Shown: in pieces, positions 43,864 through 53,702 of the stretch
How positions within the stretch are numbered: the first letter of the stretch is position 1
Layout: the number at the start of each line of letters is the position of its first letter
Origin: Isochrysis galbana
Taxonomy: Eukaryota > Haptophyta > Isochrysidales > Isochrysidaceae
Direction: 5' to 3'
NCBI GenBank assembly: GCA_018136815.1
Contig: CM030932.1
Coordinates: 8,370,001-8,434,000 of the forward strand
DNA: 64,000 bases
Notes under the pieces: generated by a model
What the model saw: only the letters and a program-made list of their open reading frames with translations
Told to the model about the DNA's origin: nothing
The model's database searches: none
Program-made: the position numbers and the translations under genes

Positions 43864-44894
43864 TGTGCAAACGCGCTAGCGCACGAGAGTTTGTGCTCGA
43901 TGGGGGCCTAGGCACCAGGTTAGAGGATCTTGGTGTTGACATATCCAGCAATCTATGGTCGGCGCGGCTCCTCTACACCTCGCCACAGACGCTACGAAGA
44001 GCACACGCAGACTTTGTGCTCGCAGGAGCGGACATCATCGCAACTGCGAGCTATCAATGCTCCCGCCATGAGCTTATGACGGAACTGGGCATCAATGCTG
44101 TCGCGGCCGAAATGCTTGTCGCACGATCTGTCACTCTTGCACGCGAGGCTACTCGGACCGCGCTCGCCCGGATTTCTTCGCGGAGTGGATTGCCTCATCC
44201 GTATAGGCAGCTCGGCGAGGCCTTTCCGGCAGGCTTGGTGGCCGGGTCCATTGGATCCTATGGAGCGTGCGTCGCGGGCGAGTCCGAGTACGATGGCAGC
44301 TACGGACGGAAGCTGGGTGTGGCAGCCCTTGCAGAATGGCATAGCTGGAGGGTGGACGTCCTTCTTCGTTCTGGGCCTGACATATTAGCTTTCGAGACCA
44401 TACCGTGTGTAGCCGAGGTGGAAGCTTTGTGCTCGCTATTGCAGGCGCGCTCGTGTGCACGTGCGTGGATCTCCCTCGCGTGCTGCTCAGCGGACAAATT
44501 GAATTCGGGCGAGCGTGTCGTGGATGCCGTGAAGGCTATCGAGCGCATCGACCGTGCTGGCCGCGTAGAGTACATCGGTGTCAACTGCACGGCGCCACGT
44601 TTCGTGACACAGCTCATTCGGGTGATCCGATCGCGATCCGAGCGTCCCATCATCGTCTATCCCAACGCGGGCGAAGGCTGGGATAATGCCTCTAGTAGCT
44701 GGGTACCTGATGCGCACGGGGTGCGAGGAAGGGGTGGCATAGCTCGCTTCGGCGACTTGGCTGTCGAATGGACTAGGGAAGGAGCAGCAGGTGTGGGCGG
44801 GTGCTGCAGGGTCACGCCGGAGCACATCGTTGAGGTACGTCGGCGGCTAAATGGGTCTTGTGATCGTTTTGGTACGCACGACAACCTACTATAG
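43863..44894 (+). CDS. Homocysteine S-methyltransferase
   Basis: 343 residues from ATG 43863 (MCKRASAREFVLDGGLGTRL). TIM-barrel Hcy S-methyltransferase family: transfers a methyl group (from S-methylmethionine, betaine or a similar donor) to homocysteine to give methionine. Visible landmarks: LDGGLGTRLE at the first strand, ADIIATASYQCS, DILAFETIPCVAEVEAL, and the three zinc ligands C242 in YIGVNCTAP and C314-C315 in GVGGCCRVTPEHI. The donor cannot be told from sequence; absence of betaine-site features I know of favours the MHT/YagD-type. It shares its first base pairs with the hydrolase stop (TGATG), and without the 82-nt intron upstream it is in frame with the hydrolase. Confidence 0.85.
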   Translation: MCKRASAREFVLDGGLGTRLEDLGVDISSNLWSARLLYTSPQTLRRAHADFVLAGADIIATASYQCSRHELMTELGINAVAAEMLVARSVTLAREATRTALARISSRSGLPHPYRQLGEAFPAGLVAGSIGSYGACVAGESEYDGSYGRKLGVAALAEWHSWRVDVLLRSGPDILAFETIPCVAEVEALCSLLQARSCARAWISLACCSADKLNSGERVVDAVKAIERIDRAGRVEYIGVNCTAPRFVTQLIRVIRSRSERPIIVYPNAGEGWDNASSSWVPDAHGVRGRGGIARFGDLAVEWTREGAAGVGGCCRVTPEHIVEVRRRLNGSCDRFGTHDNLL

Positions 44895-45272
44895 ATGATT
44901 GTCGTCGAAGCTGCGACATCTCCATGTGGAAGTTCGAATCATCCGCTTCGGTCAGTATGTCGCGCGATGTCTCATATATTGAAGGCGAGCCAAGGGCACG
45001 AGGAATCGGAAGTGAGCATGCGCGTAACGTTAGACTATCTAGAACATTGGTACCAAATATACATAGTTGAATACGATTTCTTATTTTCCTCCCTCCCAAG
45101 CACACTTGGCACGGCCACAACACGGCGTATTTTGCATGCGACCATCAGTATTGATATTATCCTGGACCTCATTTTGACGCACCAATAGATCTGGATATTG
45201 TACACGAAAAAGGGGCATTGAAAACGGTAGAACTACTCCTACAAAACGCCGCGCGCAAATTAGGCGAAGGGA
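44895..45272. other. Intergenic, no gene seen
   Basis: 3' flank of the methyltransferase gene, AT-richer, leading into the iteron element. Confidence 0.4.
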
Positions 45273-45281
45273 AGGCGAGAA

Positions 45282-45470
45282 GCGCTCAATCACCATCACC
45301 CACCGCATGGAAAAGCGTTCAATCACCATCAGCCTACACGTGGAACGCGCTCAATCACCATCACCCCCACCGCATGGAAAAAGCGTTCAATCACCATCAG
45401 CCTACACGTGGAACGCGTTCAATCACCATCACCCCCCCCCCCCCACCGCATGGAAAAGCGTTCAATCGCG
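45282..45470 (+). repeat. Interleaved iteron array
   Basis: Five full copies and one partial of CG(C/T)TCAATCACCATCA at about 30-33 bp spacing, with two alternating spacers (ACCGCATGGAAAAG and TACACGTGGAA, the latter containing an E-box-like CACGTG). The fifth has an 11-C expansion absent from the 33-kb copy. Confidence 0.85.
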
Positions 45471-45585
45471 GAAGATCGTGGGGATCATGAGGGTAGCGCT
45501 ATCCAACCCACTCGTTTGGCAAGAGGGTATGCTGGCGATGTCAGCCTGAACGAAGGGGTCCGATTTACCTGACTTTTTGTGACGT

Positions 45586-45870
45586 TTAGAGATCTCCCGA
45601 AATAATCTTGTTCCAGTCTTCATCACTGATACTTGAGTGATCGTCAGTCTTCCGCGTAGACGGTGTAGGCTGCCTTTTATGCCTTTTATTTATGAGTATT
45701 GTTGTCGTGGAATTGCGTTCAGTATTGTTGTGTTTCTCCGGATTGGGGCGACCAAGAATGCGGTTGCATAAGTTATGATACATGATCGAATCGGGAGGTG
45801 GTCTTCCACATTTTGTACATTTTTTTTTTGTGAGAGTGTAGGAGAGCTTCCGCCCTCCGCCTCCTGCCAT
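45586..45870 (-). CDS. Small Cys-rich protein of the iteron element
   Basis: 94 residues, ATG 45870. MAGGGGRKLSYTLTKKKCTK, then CGRPPPDSIMYHNLCNRILG gives a possible C-x2-C-x11-H-x2-C zinc site at residues 18-35, followed by a basic, polar tail ending in DEDWNKIISGDL. The second copy at 33.4 kb is frameshifted. Could be a DNA-binding protein acting on the adjacent iterons; this is inference. Confidence 0.45.
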   Translation of the reverse strand: MAGGGGRKLSYTLTKKKCTKCGRPPPDSIMYHNLCNRILGRPNPEKHNNTERNSTTTILINKRHKRQPTPSTRKTDDHSSISDEDWNKIISGDL

Positions 45871-46033
45871 GGTTTCGTCTGCCTTGTGGCACCGAGGAGG
45901 AAGGGCGCGCTTCTGGTCGCATAGCGCCTTCGTACATAACGTTAGCTTTTACGCATGGCCAAAGCCTGTAGGCCTAGGTATTTCGTGACAGGATTAATAT
46001 AATCTAATCTTCCTAGTACCACGAGCGCTTCCT

Positions 46034-46585
46034 ATGGGCGAAAGGGATCCCCAAGATGTCTTGAATGGGCTGCTAGGAAAAAGGAAGCGTTCCGTGGAAT
46101 CACTATCGTCTATGAGCATAGCACAGATGTCTGACGAGGTCTGGTTGGAGTTCAGTGATGTGAACAGTGACATAATGAATATATGTATTTGTGAAGAGCT
46201 CCAACGTGACTCCAATTTCACCACAGAGCTCCAAAGATACAAACATTGGGATTGTAGTGCCGTGAGAGAAAGCATCGAGTCTGTGAAGAAAGAGGTGTTC
46301 GAAGCTGTCGCAGACATGGTAATGCGTACCGCAAGAGGTATACTTGCACAAGGAGATGATGTCCCACTCCAGCTGGCGTTCTCCTCAACTGTACATTCAC
46401 CTACATCGAGCTTTTGGTTGGCACATGTGAGGACCAATGTGGAAAACACTCAGGGTGAAGATTTCCAGAACGCCGTCTGGGGTATCCTTCGGTGGATGTT
46501 CGGTCGAAGCATCGAGTGGAAAGTCCCCAGAATAGATACCATCAAAGCTTCCATTTCATGGTTGGTGTCGCTGCAAAATCGATAA
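46034..46585 (+). CDS. Unknown 183-residue protein of the iteron element
   Basis: ATG 46034. Mostly helical, acidic N-terminal part (VLNGLLGKRKRSVESLSSM includes a basic KRKR), middle helices ESIESVKKEVFEAVADMVMR, and C-terminal NAVWGILRWMFGRSIEWKVP. No family recognised. Present only in the 45-kb copy; the 33-kb copy has lost the whole segment cleanly. Confidence 0.45.
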   Translation: MGERDPQDVLNGLLGKRKRSVESLSSMSIAQMSDEVWLEFSDVNSDIMNICICEELQRDSNFTTELQRYKHWDCSAVRESIESVKKEVFEAVADMVMRTARGILAQGDDVPLQLAFSSTVHSPTSSFWLAHVRTNVENTQGEDFQNAVWGILRWMFGRSIEWKVPRIDTIKASISWLVSLQNR

Positions 46586-46839
46586 CGGGATATACACACG
46601 ACGATGCTCAACTCGCACGCGCATTTGTCCATTGGTCGACGTCGTCAGCGACGAAGGCAGAGGGATGTGAGCGGATCCCAAGCACACGTTGCTGAGCGTT
46701 AGAGAGTGTGCGGAGCGTGGGCCCCGACTTCCTGTAGGACACGGGTCGACATGCATGTCGAATTGGACGAGTGTCGCCTCCCTTGTCGCCTGCCTTGCTC
46801 CTCACCTGGCTTACCTCCTTGCGTGCTCCTTGAGGGAGA

Positions 46840-48132
46840 TCAAGGTGTCCGAAGATGACACATACATCACTAAAATGAATAATATATGGATATTCACGGA
46901 CACTAACTATCTGGGAGAAGCCACAAACACCACCGAGGTGGCAAAACCGGGGGAAGAGACGCTATACCACACGCCTGCCAGATGGGAAGGCGGGCTAAAG
47001 GCCCCGAGGCACTTAGAATTCCCGCTAGCGGATGAATATACACTCAACGACAAAAAACAACTGGACCAAATCACCGTGTCTGACATAACGCGAGAACACC
47101 ACAACAGCGACCCCAACGCCAAGCCTCAGCCGGCCCGCGAGACGTGGGCTCGTAAACTCGGGATGACCCGAGGCGAATGGACACACGTGGCAAAACTCTA
47201 CACTCACCCGCTGCTCAAACACACGGACAAACATCCTCACTTTAAACACATCACCCATAGGAGGTTAGGCACGCGTAACCGGTTCGACACGGCGTCCACC
47301 ACGAGATGCAGACTGTGCAGGAAACACCGCGAAAACTCGACTCACCTCGCCAGATGCCCATCCACGCAGCAAATCTTCCAAACCATCGAAGCTGTGACGG
47401 GCTACACGCCCGAGAAAAAAAGATCAACAGTCCAGAAAATCAAAGACAGGCTATTCGCATACCCGAACACAACGACGCCCGATAGCCTCAAAGCTCTTTA
47501 CCTCATAGCATGGAGGTACATAATAGGCGACTTCTACAGAGTAGAATTTGACAACTACACCTTTCACCAAGTACCGGTAATCGAAAAGACTCTCAGCAGA
47601 TTCACGATCCTCGCCAGAGGCCTCGTGCCCCCAGACAGGCCCTCGACCGCACGCACAAACAAGGCCTCCCAAGGGAGGAAACCTAAACTCAAGTCCCCAC
47701 GTGAACTATGCGCCCCCGTTTTCACAATCAACGACAAAGACACACTATCGCTGGGCACAAACCTATCCGCGGTAGCGCAAGCGCTCCGCATAGCGGAGAG
47801 ACTCGCATAACAGCGCACAAACCCAACCCGCGGCCCTCCTGCATACCAGACCCTCGTCCTCGGCCACACCGTGAACCAACCGTCTACCTCGCTGACACAC
47901 GATACAATATAATAGTAACCGATAGCCCGATGGCGCAGGAGGAAGAGGAGGACAACCTATCGGGGATCGGAACACGCCGTCTGCTGCAGGAAACCCCACA
48001 CACCCAGCTCCTAGGTAGCGCACGAGGGACGGGCCGCAAGGCAGGTGGAGAGGGGGGAGAGGAGCGGACGTGGCTGCACAGTAAGGGTGCGAGGTCGCGC
48101 GCGCGGCGAGAATATTAAGAAGTTTTTTTTTT
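46840..48132 (+). mobile_element. Non-LTR retrotransposon, 5'-truncated, best 3' end copy
   Basis: An open frame runs to the stop at 47810. Its last ~320 residues show KHITHRRLGTRNRFDTASTT, then a Cys/His cluster CRLCRKHRENSTHLARC (C-x2-C-x8-H-x3-C), the zinc knuckle that follows the RT in many LINEs ('CplC...E...H.l..C'). Then come KALYLIAWRYIIGDFYRVEF and KASQGRKPKLKSPRELCAPV. The RT itself is missing (5' truncation, typical of LINEs). The 3' UTR (47811-48132) ends AATATTAAGAAGTTTTTTTT, an oligo-T rather than poly-A end. Related 3' ends lie at 10820, 16528, 22560, 37402 and 39108. Confidence 0.75.
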
Positions 48133-48715
48133 CCTTGCGTGCTCCTCGCGTTTTTAGGCTAAGTCTAGCGTTCAGGTATCGCCGGTGCAAGGAACCGCAC
48201 CCTTGTGTGACCCCGATTCCGATTCCCCCTTAGGTGTTGGCCGTTGGGTTATATCGTGGCGCTATTTTACTTCGGTCTTCATCAACTCACTTAAGGGTTT
48301 TCAAAAGATTCCTTCCTTATTCTTTTGCGTAACTGTCGCCCCCGTCGGATCGTCCGTCGCCCCGTCGCTCTCTTGTCGGCATTCTCTTCCTTGTTCGGTC
48401 TGTCAATAGGTTCCTGTGCGTTCCGTGATAAGGATACGTAAGTGTGGAGAGTGTTGACGTGAGTGTGGTGTCATCTCGTCGGTCCATCGGACTTTAACCG
48501 TCTGTCGTCTGTCGTTCTTCACCTTTTTTTTGTCTTCTTGTTTTGTGGCCCCCGCCTCTTCAATCGGTTTCGTCTGGCGCCGCACTTTCGCGGAGCCCGC
48601 CTGCCGCCTCGGGTGTCAACCTGTAAACATATCGTAAACAGGCGTTAGTATTACCTTTTCTCGAGTCAGATCGAGTGGTTTTTTGTCATTCTTTCCTCGT
48701 CGTTCTCTTCGTTCT
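48133..48715. other. Intergenic/repeat-adjacent DNA, no gene seen
   Basis: T-rich, with short CGTCTGTCGT-like repeats near 48500; no supported ORF. Confidence 0.35.
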
Positions 48716-48719
48716 CTTC

Positions 48720-49140
48720 CGGCGTGCGATGCCCGCGCGCGCCATGGCCCCCCTCTGGGGGACCCGAGGGTCCCCTTAGAGGGGAGCGCCAGCTGGGCCA
48801 GCTCAGGGGGCAGTGGAGGCTGGGGCTGGACCCCTGGCCTCCCCTCGCTGGCCTCGCTGGCCCTGGGTGCGCCTTCCTGGCGGCTCGAGGTCTCTGTGTC
48901 TCAGTGGTGAAGGGGGGAGTTAGTACGATGGGTGAAGGGGGGAGTTAGTACGACGGGGGTCTGGTTCCCAGGCGAATGCGTGAGGCGCGCAGCGCGCGCT
49001 GGGCGCGAGAGTCTGGGCAAGATTGATGTCAGCTCAGCCCCTGCCAGCAGGTGAGTGTGCAGGCCCACCCAGGGGGTGTATGCGATGGAGGAAGGGGGGA
49101 AGGAACGCGGCCCCCATGACCCTATCAGTTTTACTGATAG
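48720..49140 (-). mobile_element. Hairpin-headed retroposon, partial
   Basis: Minus-strand copy: head hairpin CTATCAG/CTGATAG at 49122-49140, GGGTCATGGGGGCC, one arm only of the second hairpin, and the body similar to 60893-61260 in reverse (GGGGGCAGTGGAGGCTGGGGC). Within it is a 24-bp tandem duplication (GGGTGAAGGGGGGAGTTAGT, near 48906-48952). Confidence 0.6.
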
Positions 49141-49317
49141 TTCGAAGGGAGTAGTGGGCGAGGGAGTGGGAGAGTGAGGTTTAGGCGATGGCAAAAGGCA
49201 GCACGCGAGAGTGCAATGGGACCCCCGTAGCTAGCAGTAGTTGCCTGAATCTTCAAAATTTTATTTTTCAAGAGAATTTTGTTTTTCTATAACTCAAGGC
49301 AACTAAAATCCGACCCA

Positions 49318-52257
49318 CTACTGCTTCTCATGACCATCTGCCGTGGCTTCTTCCTGGAGATGTTCGACCGAGTTGCCCTCCCGTTCCTCGCCCTTGTCGG
49401 TCTCAGTCTCCCCACGATGGGCGAGCGTTTCGCCGTTTTCGGCATCCTCATCGCCTGCAACCAACGCCATCGCCTCACATTCATCAGTCCGGGCGGCTTC
49501 TTCCTCCGCACTCCTCATCTCTCCAGCCGTCCAAGCTGGCGCAGCCATTCCGCCCGACGGCGGCGGCGGTACTGGTCGTGCTGCCCGGGCTCCTGCTCCA
49601 ATGAGCCATTCCAGTGCACAGCCAGGGGCGCGCAACTCGTTCTGCAAAGTATTAGCCACATCGTCCAGAATCCGCACTACCTCGGCACTTGCACGACGGG
49701 GCTCGAAGAAGGCGCTCCTCTCCGGGCGTGCACGCGGCACATCGGTGAGGTCAGCAATAGAGATGGCGATCTCGCGATTGTCCTCGCATGCGTGCACCAG
49801 TGCCGCGGACATGCGAGACTGAAGGCGCCAACGATCAGGCATGGGTTGAACGAGTGCCGCGAGACGTCGCCACCGGCTTGCAATAGCCGTGTGGTCAGCA
49901 AGCAACTCTGTCGTCTCTGTGTCCACCCCTTCTAGCGCCAACCCCTCGCCCGATGCGTGTGTACTGCTCATGCCATGCACCATGTCGCAGACGTGCGGCA
50001 TAAGTGCACAGAATTCACGGAAAGCGGCCGTCGCAACCGTCGATCGATGAGCACGGTTGATGTACGCACCGCTGTAGCGCCGCAACGATGCGGCTTGGAG
50101 GCCGAGGACACTAGCCTCGATGCGTAGGGCACCGGCTCTTGCACGATCCTTAAGCAAGTTTACGTCCTGCTCGGCCGCATAGCGAAGTTCCGTCAGAGCG
50201 TCGCATCGCGCTGACCATGCGCGCTGGGACGCCTGCAGCTCATCATGCATCTGCTGGGCCCGTGAAGCCGCCTCGCTCGACGCCTGGAGCGCAGCCTCAC
50301 GATCGGCTAGAGCGCGCGCAGCGGCATCTGCTCCATCGGCGGCCCGTGCTCGCTCCTCCACCAGCTGAGTGGCGAATTCCGCCTGGGCCTGCTCGCGCTG
50401 TGAAGCCGCCTCGGCAGCCTCACGTCGAGCCTTATCGGCGGCCGCCTGTGCTGAAATGGCCGCCGTCTCGGCTTCTGTTGCCTTCGAGCGCAGTACGTCC
50501 ACTTCTTGCGCCACGGCAGCCCTAGCGGCACTCTCGGCTGCCTCTGCCGCCGCTCGTGCCGCTTGCGCCTCTTTAGCTGCTTCAGCCGCGCGAGCTTCCT
50601 CCGACGTCGCCTTTGTGCGTGCTTCCTCCGCAAGCCGCTCGGCTGAGGCCGCACGCTCGTCCGCCATCCTTGCACGCTCATCGGCTTCTGCCGCGCGCTT
50701 CTGCTCGTCGTCCGCGCGCTCGACTGCAGCGTTTGCACGAGAGGTGGCTGCAGAAAGCGCCTCCTCTATGGCATGGCGATCTGCGGCGCACTTCTCGGCA
50801 GCTTCCGACGCCGCCGCCTCTACTTGCGACAGCTTATTTTCCAACTCGGCAACACGCGCGGCAGTGGCAGCGACCTCCTGACGAGCAGCTTTGAGATCGG
50901 CATTGATCTTCTCCGCCTCCGCCTTGCGCATTTGGAGCTCGGCATTCGCTGCAGCGAGCCGCTTCTCCGCAGCCTCAGCATCAGCTTGGCGCGCCGCGCC
51001 CAGCTCCTTCCTGACGCGAACGATCATCTCTTCCGCCTCAGCCCGCGCAGTCTCTGCAGCAGCGGCAGCAGCCTCGGCTACATGCGCACGCTCCGCCTCT
51101 GCCTCAGCGCGAGCGGCCGCCTCCTCTGCCTCCGCCCCGATGCGTACAAGCGACTCTTCCTCAGCAGCCACGCGCGCATCGAGCCGCTTCAACTGCTCGC
51201 AAGCGTCACTCTCGCGCTCGTTGGACGCCGCCAACGCTGCGCGAAGCTCGGCAGCCTCCGCTTCTGCTTGCGCAGCTGCACTTTGAGCTGCAGACAAGGC
51301 ACCCTCCGCATTGTCGGCCCTGCGCACCGCTTCTTTGTGGCTCGCCATGTCTAGGCCGGCGGGTGTACCGAGCCGTCCATCGGTCTCGCCGTTCGATGTC
51401 CGCGGCTCACCCAAGGGCCCTTCTCCTGGCTGCTCGGCTTCGTCCGCGTCTTCATCGATCCCACCACAGCACCATGACCACCAGCCTTGTCTGCGGTTCC
51501 GAGCGACGCTCGCCTTGCGCTTTGGACGCAACACGTCAGGCGCCGGCTCTTCACCCTTGGTGTTATTTTCTCGGCTAGGCTCGACTGCGTGCTTGGCCTT
51601 AGTCCCAGCGTCAGCACCCCCAACAGCCTCTTCAGACACACCCTCTTGCGTTGCATCGGCTGTCAATTCGGGGATGCTGCTCTCCACGCCTGAGGTTGCC
51701 TGTTCTCCTGTCTCCTCGGCACCTGAGAAGGATTCCGCCTCAGTACTTTGTTCTTCCAGAGTAGCTTCCTCAGCGGCAGGATCCATGTCTCCGGCCGTAT
51801 ACGCACCGGTCGTCTCATGGGCATCCACAACGGGAGCGATCGTATCCTCCTCGGCCTGCTGAGCTGAAACGTCTTCATCTTGAAGCGCATTGTTGCCGGT
51901 GCCACCATCCGTCGCAGCTTCCGTCTGACCGCTCAAGCCTGGTGGCGCGTCCCAGCTGGACTCGTCAGTCTGCGCATTGTAGTAGTACGGCGTGCCATCT
52001 TCGGTGTAGTGCTTGCTCCAGCCGAGCTGCACGGTGTGCGGCTGCGGCGCCGAGGTCTGCTGCCAGCCTGCAGGTGGATCCCATGTTGACTCGCCCGTCA
52101 GAGAGTTGTAGTAATAAGTCTGTCCATCGTCTGTGGTGTGAGCCGACCAGTCGGAGGAGGCGCCATCGGAGCCGCCACGAAGCGGCCGGAGCGCGCGGAG
52201 GCGGGAAGCTCGCGCTAGCGCGAGCATAAACAGCGCGAGCAGCAGTGGCCGGCGCAT
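49318..52257 (-). CDS. Secretory-pathway protein with two WW domains and a long Ala/Glu coiled coil
   Basis: 979 residues, single exon, ATG 52257. Residues 1-17 (MRRPLLLALFMLALARAS) form a signal peptide. Two WW domains: W37...YYYN...W59-x-P61 (GQTYYYNSLTGESTWDPPAG) and W80...YYYN...W102 (GTPYYYNAQTDESSWDAPPG). Residues ~110-290 are acidic and disordered with one basic stretch (RPKRKASVARNRR). About 310-720 is a continuous coiled coil of Ala, Glu, Arg (AEAERAHVAEAAAAAAETAR), and the C-terminal 250 residues are helical with little repeat. WW domains bind Pro-rich ligands and usually work in the cytosol, so their place behind a signal peptide is unusual. Possibly an ER, vesicle or plastid structural protein; no enzyme motif. 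Confidence 0.75.
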   Translation of the reverse strand: MRRPLLLALFMLALARASRLRALRPLRGGSDGASSDWSAHTTDDGQTYYYNSLTGESTWDPPAGWQQTSAPQPHTVQLGWSKHYTEDGTPYYYNAQTDESSWDAPPGLSGQTEAATDGGTGNNALQDEDVSAQQAEEDTIAPVVDAHETTGAYTAGDMDPAAEEATLEEQSTEAESFSGAEETGEQATSGVESSIPELTADATQEGVSEEAVGGADAGTKAKHAVEPSRENNTKGEEPAPDVLRPKRKASVARNRRQGWWSWCCGGIDEDADEAEQPGEGPLGEPRTSNGETDGRLGTPAGLDMASHKEAVRRADNAEGALSAAQSAAAQAEAEAAELRAALAASNERESDACEQLKRLDARVAAEEESLVRIGAEAEEAAARAEAEAERAHVAEAAAAAAETARAEAEEMIVRVRKELGAARQADAEAAEKRLAAANAELQMRKAEAEKINADLKAARQEVAATAARVAELENKLSQVEAAASEAAEKCAADRHAIEEALSAATSRANAAVERADDEQKRAAEADERARMADERAASAERLAEEARTKATSEEARAAEAAKEAQAARAAAEAAESAARAAVAQEVDVLRSKATEAETAAISAQAAADKARREAAEAASQREQAQAEFATQLVEERARAADGADAAARALADREAALQASSEAASRAQQMHDELQASQRAWSARCDALTELRYAAEQDVNLLKDRARAGALRIEASVLGLQAASLRRYSGAYINRAHRSTVATAAFREFCALMPHVCDMVHGMSSTHASGEGLALEGVDTETTELLADHTAIASRWRRLAALVQPMPDRWRLQSRMSAALVHACEDNREIAISIADLTDVPRARPERSAFFEPRRASAEVVRILDDVANTLQNELRAPGCALEWLIGAGARAARPVPPPPSGGMAAPAWTAGEMRSAEEEAARTDECEAMALVAGDEDAENGETLAHRGETETDKGEEREGNSVEHLQEEATADGHEKQ

Positions 52258-53560
52258 CGGGTCGGGAGAAGAAGGTATGCGAGGGAGAGGGGAAGGGTGT
52301 AAGAGGGGCTCGAGTTTCTCGCCGCGAAGGCCTCGAGGGGGACAGGAAGGCGAGAAGAAAGGGAGGCGTACGCAATGAAATCAAGAGAGAGGGAGAGGGA
52401 GAGGGAGAGGGAGAAGGGAAGGGAGAGGGAGGGAGGGAGGGCTCACGACTGCTGCTACAGCGCGAGCTCCGGCTCTCTCCCGCGCTCGTCTCCGCCACCT
52501 CACTGCCTCGATAGATTTGTAGAGCGAGGCCCAAAAATAATATGGCTAGCAGCCGCGCGACCGGGTGACGACGCGGCAAAGGTATGGTTATGTACTACTA
52601 CTATTATAATAGTAGAATGTGGATATTTCTTGAGGTATTTGGGGGTGTGATTTGGATATTGTGGATATATTTCATGGAGATTTTGGCAAAAAGTTGTGGA
52701 CACCCTGGCCTACCACGCCCACGCCCACGCCGCAAACAAATGTCAAATGTGCCCCACATGCCACATGCCACAGCCACATGTTCGTAGTTAGTAGTTATAA
52801 ATCACTGTTTGATGTTTGACCGCCCTAAGCCCTACGCTCTACAAAGTTCATCTCGTTTCGTAACAAGTGACAAGTCGCTCGGATCATCCGCCTGGCGATC
52901 TAAGTAAGCCTAAGATTGCTCGATCTCGTTTGGGGTTGCTAAGCTTCCCCCGAACTTGTCTCTTGTCTTATCTCTGCATGTCCCACGTCCCACGTCCCAC
53001 CGGTCACCCTGCACTTCTTCTGAAGCCTGTCAGAACTAACCGTAGTGGAGTAGTGGAGCCACTAAGCCTCTATCGGCTTAATGAAGATCCTTCGTCGGTC
53101 GTCGGCCTATGCGTCCTCTCGCTTGAGCCCGATTCAGCCAACACTTACGCTTGTATCTAGTATCTTGTTTCTGTCAATGGGAATGACGTCGGATGGGGAA
53201 AAGGGAAAGGGATTCGCCTACGGCCTACGGCGATGGGGGAGTGTAAGAGGTTTCCTGTTGTCGAGGTCTACTCCTAGTGCTGAGGGACCGTGCCTCATCG
53301 GCAACGGAGCCCCTACCCCTACCCCGCGATGGGGGTGTGCGGTGTGCGCGGTTGGCGCATGGCGCATGGCTCGTCCGGTGTGTGAGGCTAGGGACTAACT
53401 AGGGATGCTAGCCAACAAGATCCTCTACGAGACTACAATTCTCAACGGCCTGTATTTGGCTTTCGTCCAAATACGGTAAATACGTATCTCCCATCTAGGG
53501 ACTAGGGAGTAGTGGGGGGGGGGGGGGGTCGTGCCCCCTCAAGAGTGAAGTAAGTACTAC
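52258..53560. other. Intergenic, no gene seen
   Basis: GA-rich leader (52380-52440), a perfect 18-bp palindrome CTACTATTATAATAGTAG (52598-52615), and AT-richer DNA. The open frames are short and featureless. A G-run at 53514-53528 marks the edge of a retroposon fragment. Confidence 0.4.
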
Positions 53561-53573
53561 ATAAACTTAGTTG
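53500..53573 (-). mobile_element. Retroposon head fragment
   Basis: The reverse complement AACTAAGTTTATGTAGTACT followed by TACTT..GGGGGCACGACCCCCC matches the head of the 21.3-kb copy, with 5 extra bases in the loop. Confidence 0.45.
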
Positions 53574-53702
53574 AAATCAACGTCTCCACAGCGCGTCTCC
53601 AGGCTCCAAAGCGCTCCAAGTTGCCACGTGCCGAAAATAAGGAATAGCTTCGAGTTTTGAGGGGGTCAGCGCGGCGCACGTGGACGGGTCCCGTCGACGC
53701 CG

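Larger units (their letters stand above)
45273..46710. mobile_element. Unrecognised iteron-bearing element with two divergent ORFs
   Basis: Defined by comparison with 33061-33802: shared left end (AGGCGAGAAGCGCTCAATC) and shared right end (GCTGAGCGTTAGAGAGTGTG). Contents: an array of CG(C/T)TCAATCACCATCA iterons separated alternately by ...ACCGCATGGAAAAG and ...TACACGTGGAA (45282-45470); a minus ORF of 94 codons (45586-45870); and a plus ORF of 183 codons (46034-46585). The right end in reverse complement (AACGCTCAGCAA) faintly echoes the iteron core CGCTCAAT. No transposase, RT, integrase or Rep motif recognised. Confidence 0.65.

Noticed and set aside
49343..51862. Plus-strand Ala/Ser-rich frames opposite the WW/coiled-coil gene
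   Set aside because: Antisense reflections of the Ala/Glu-rich coiled coil; no independent motif.
52598..52615. 18-bp palindrome as a transposon end or operator
   Set aside because: Single occurrence in AT-rich DNA; no partner or neighbouring gene logic.
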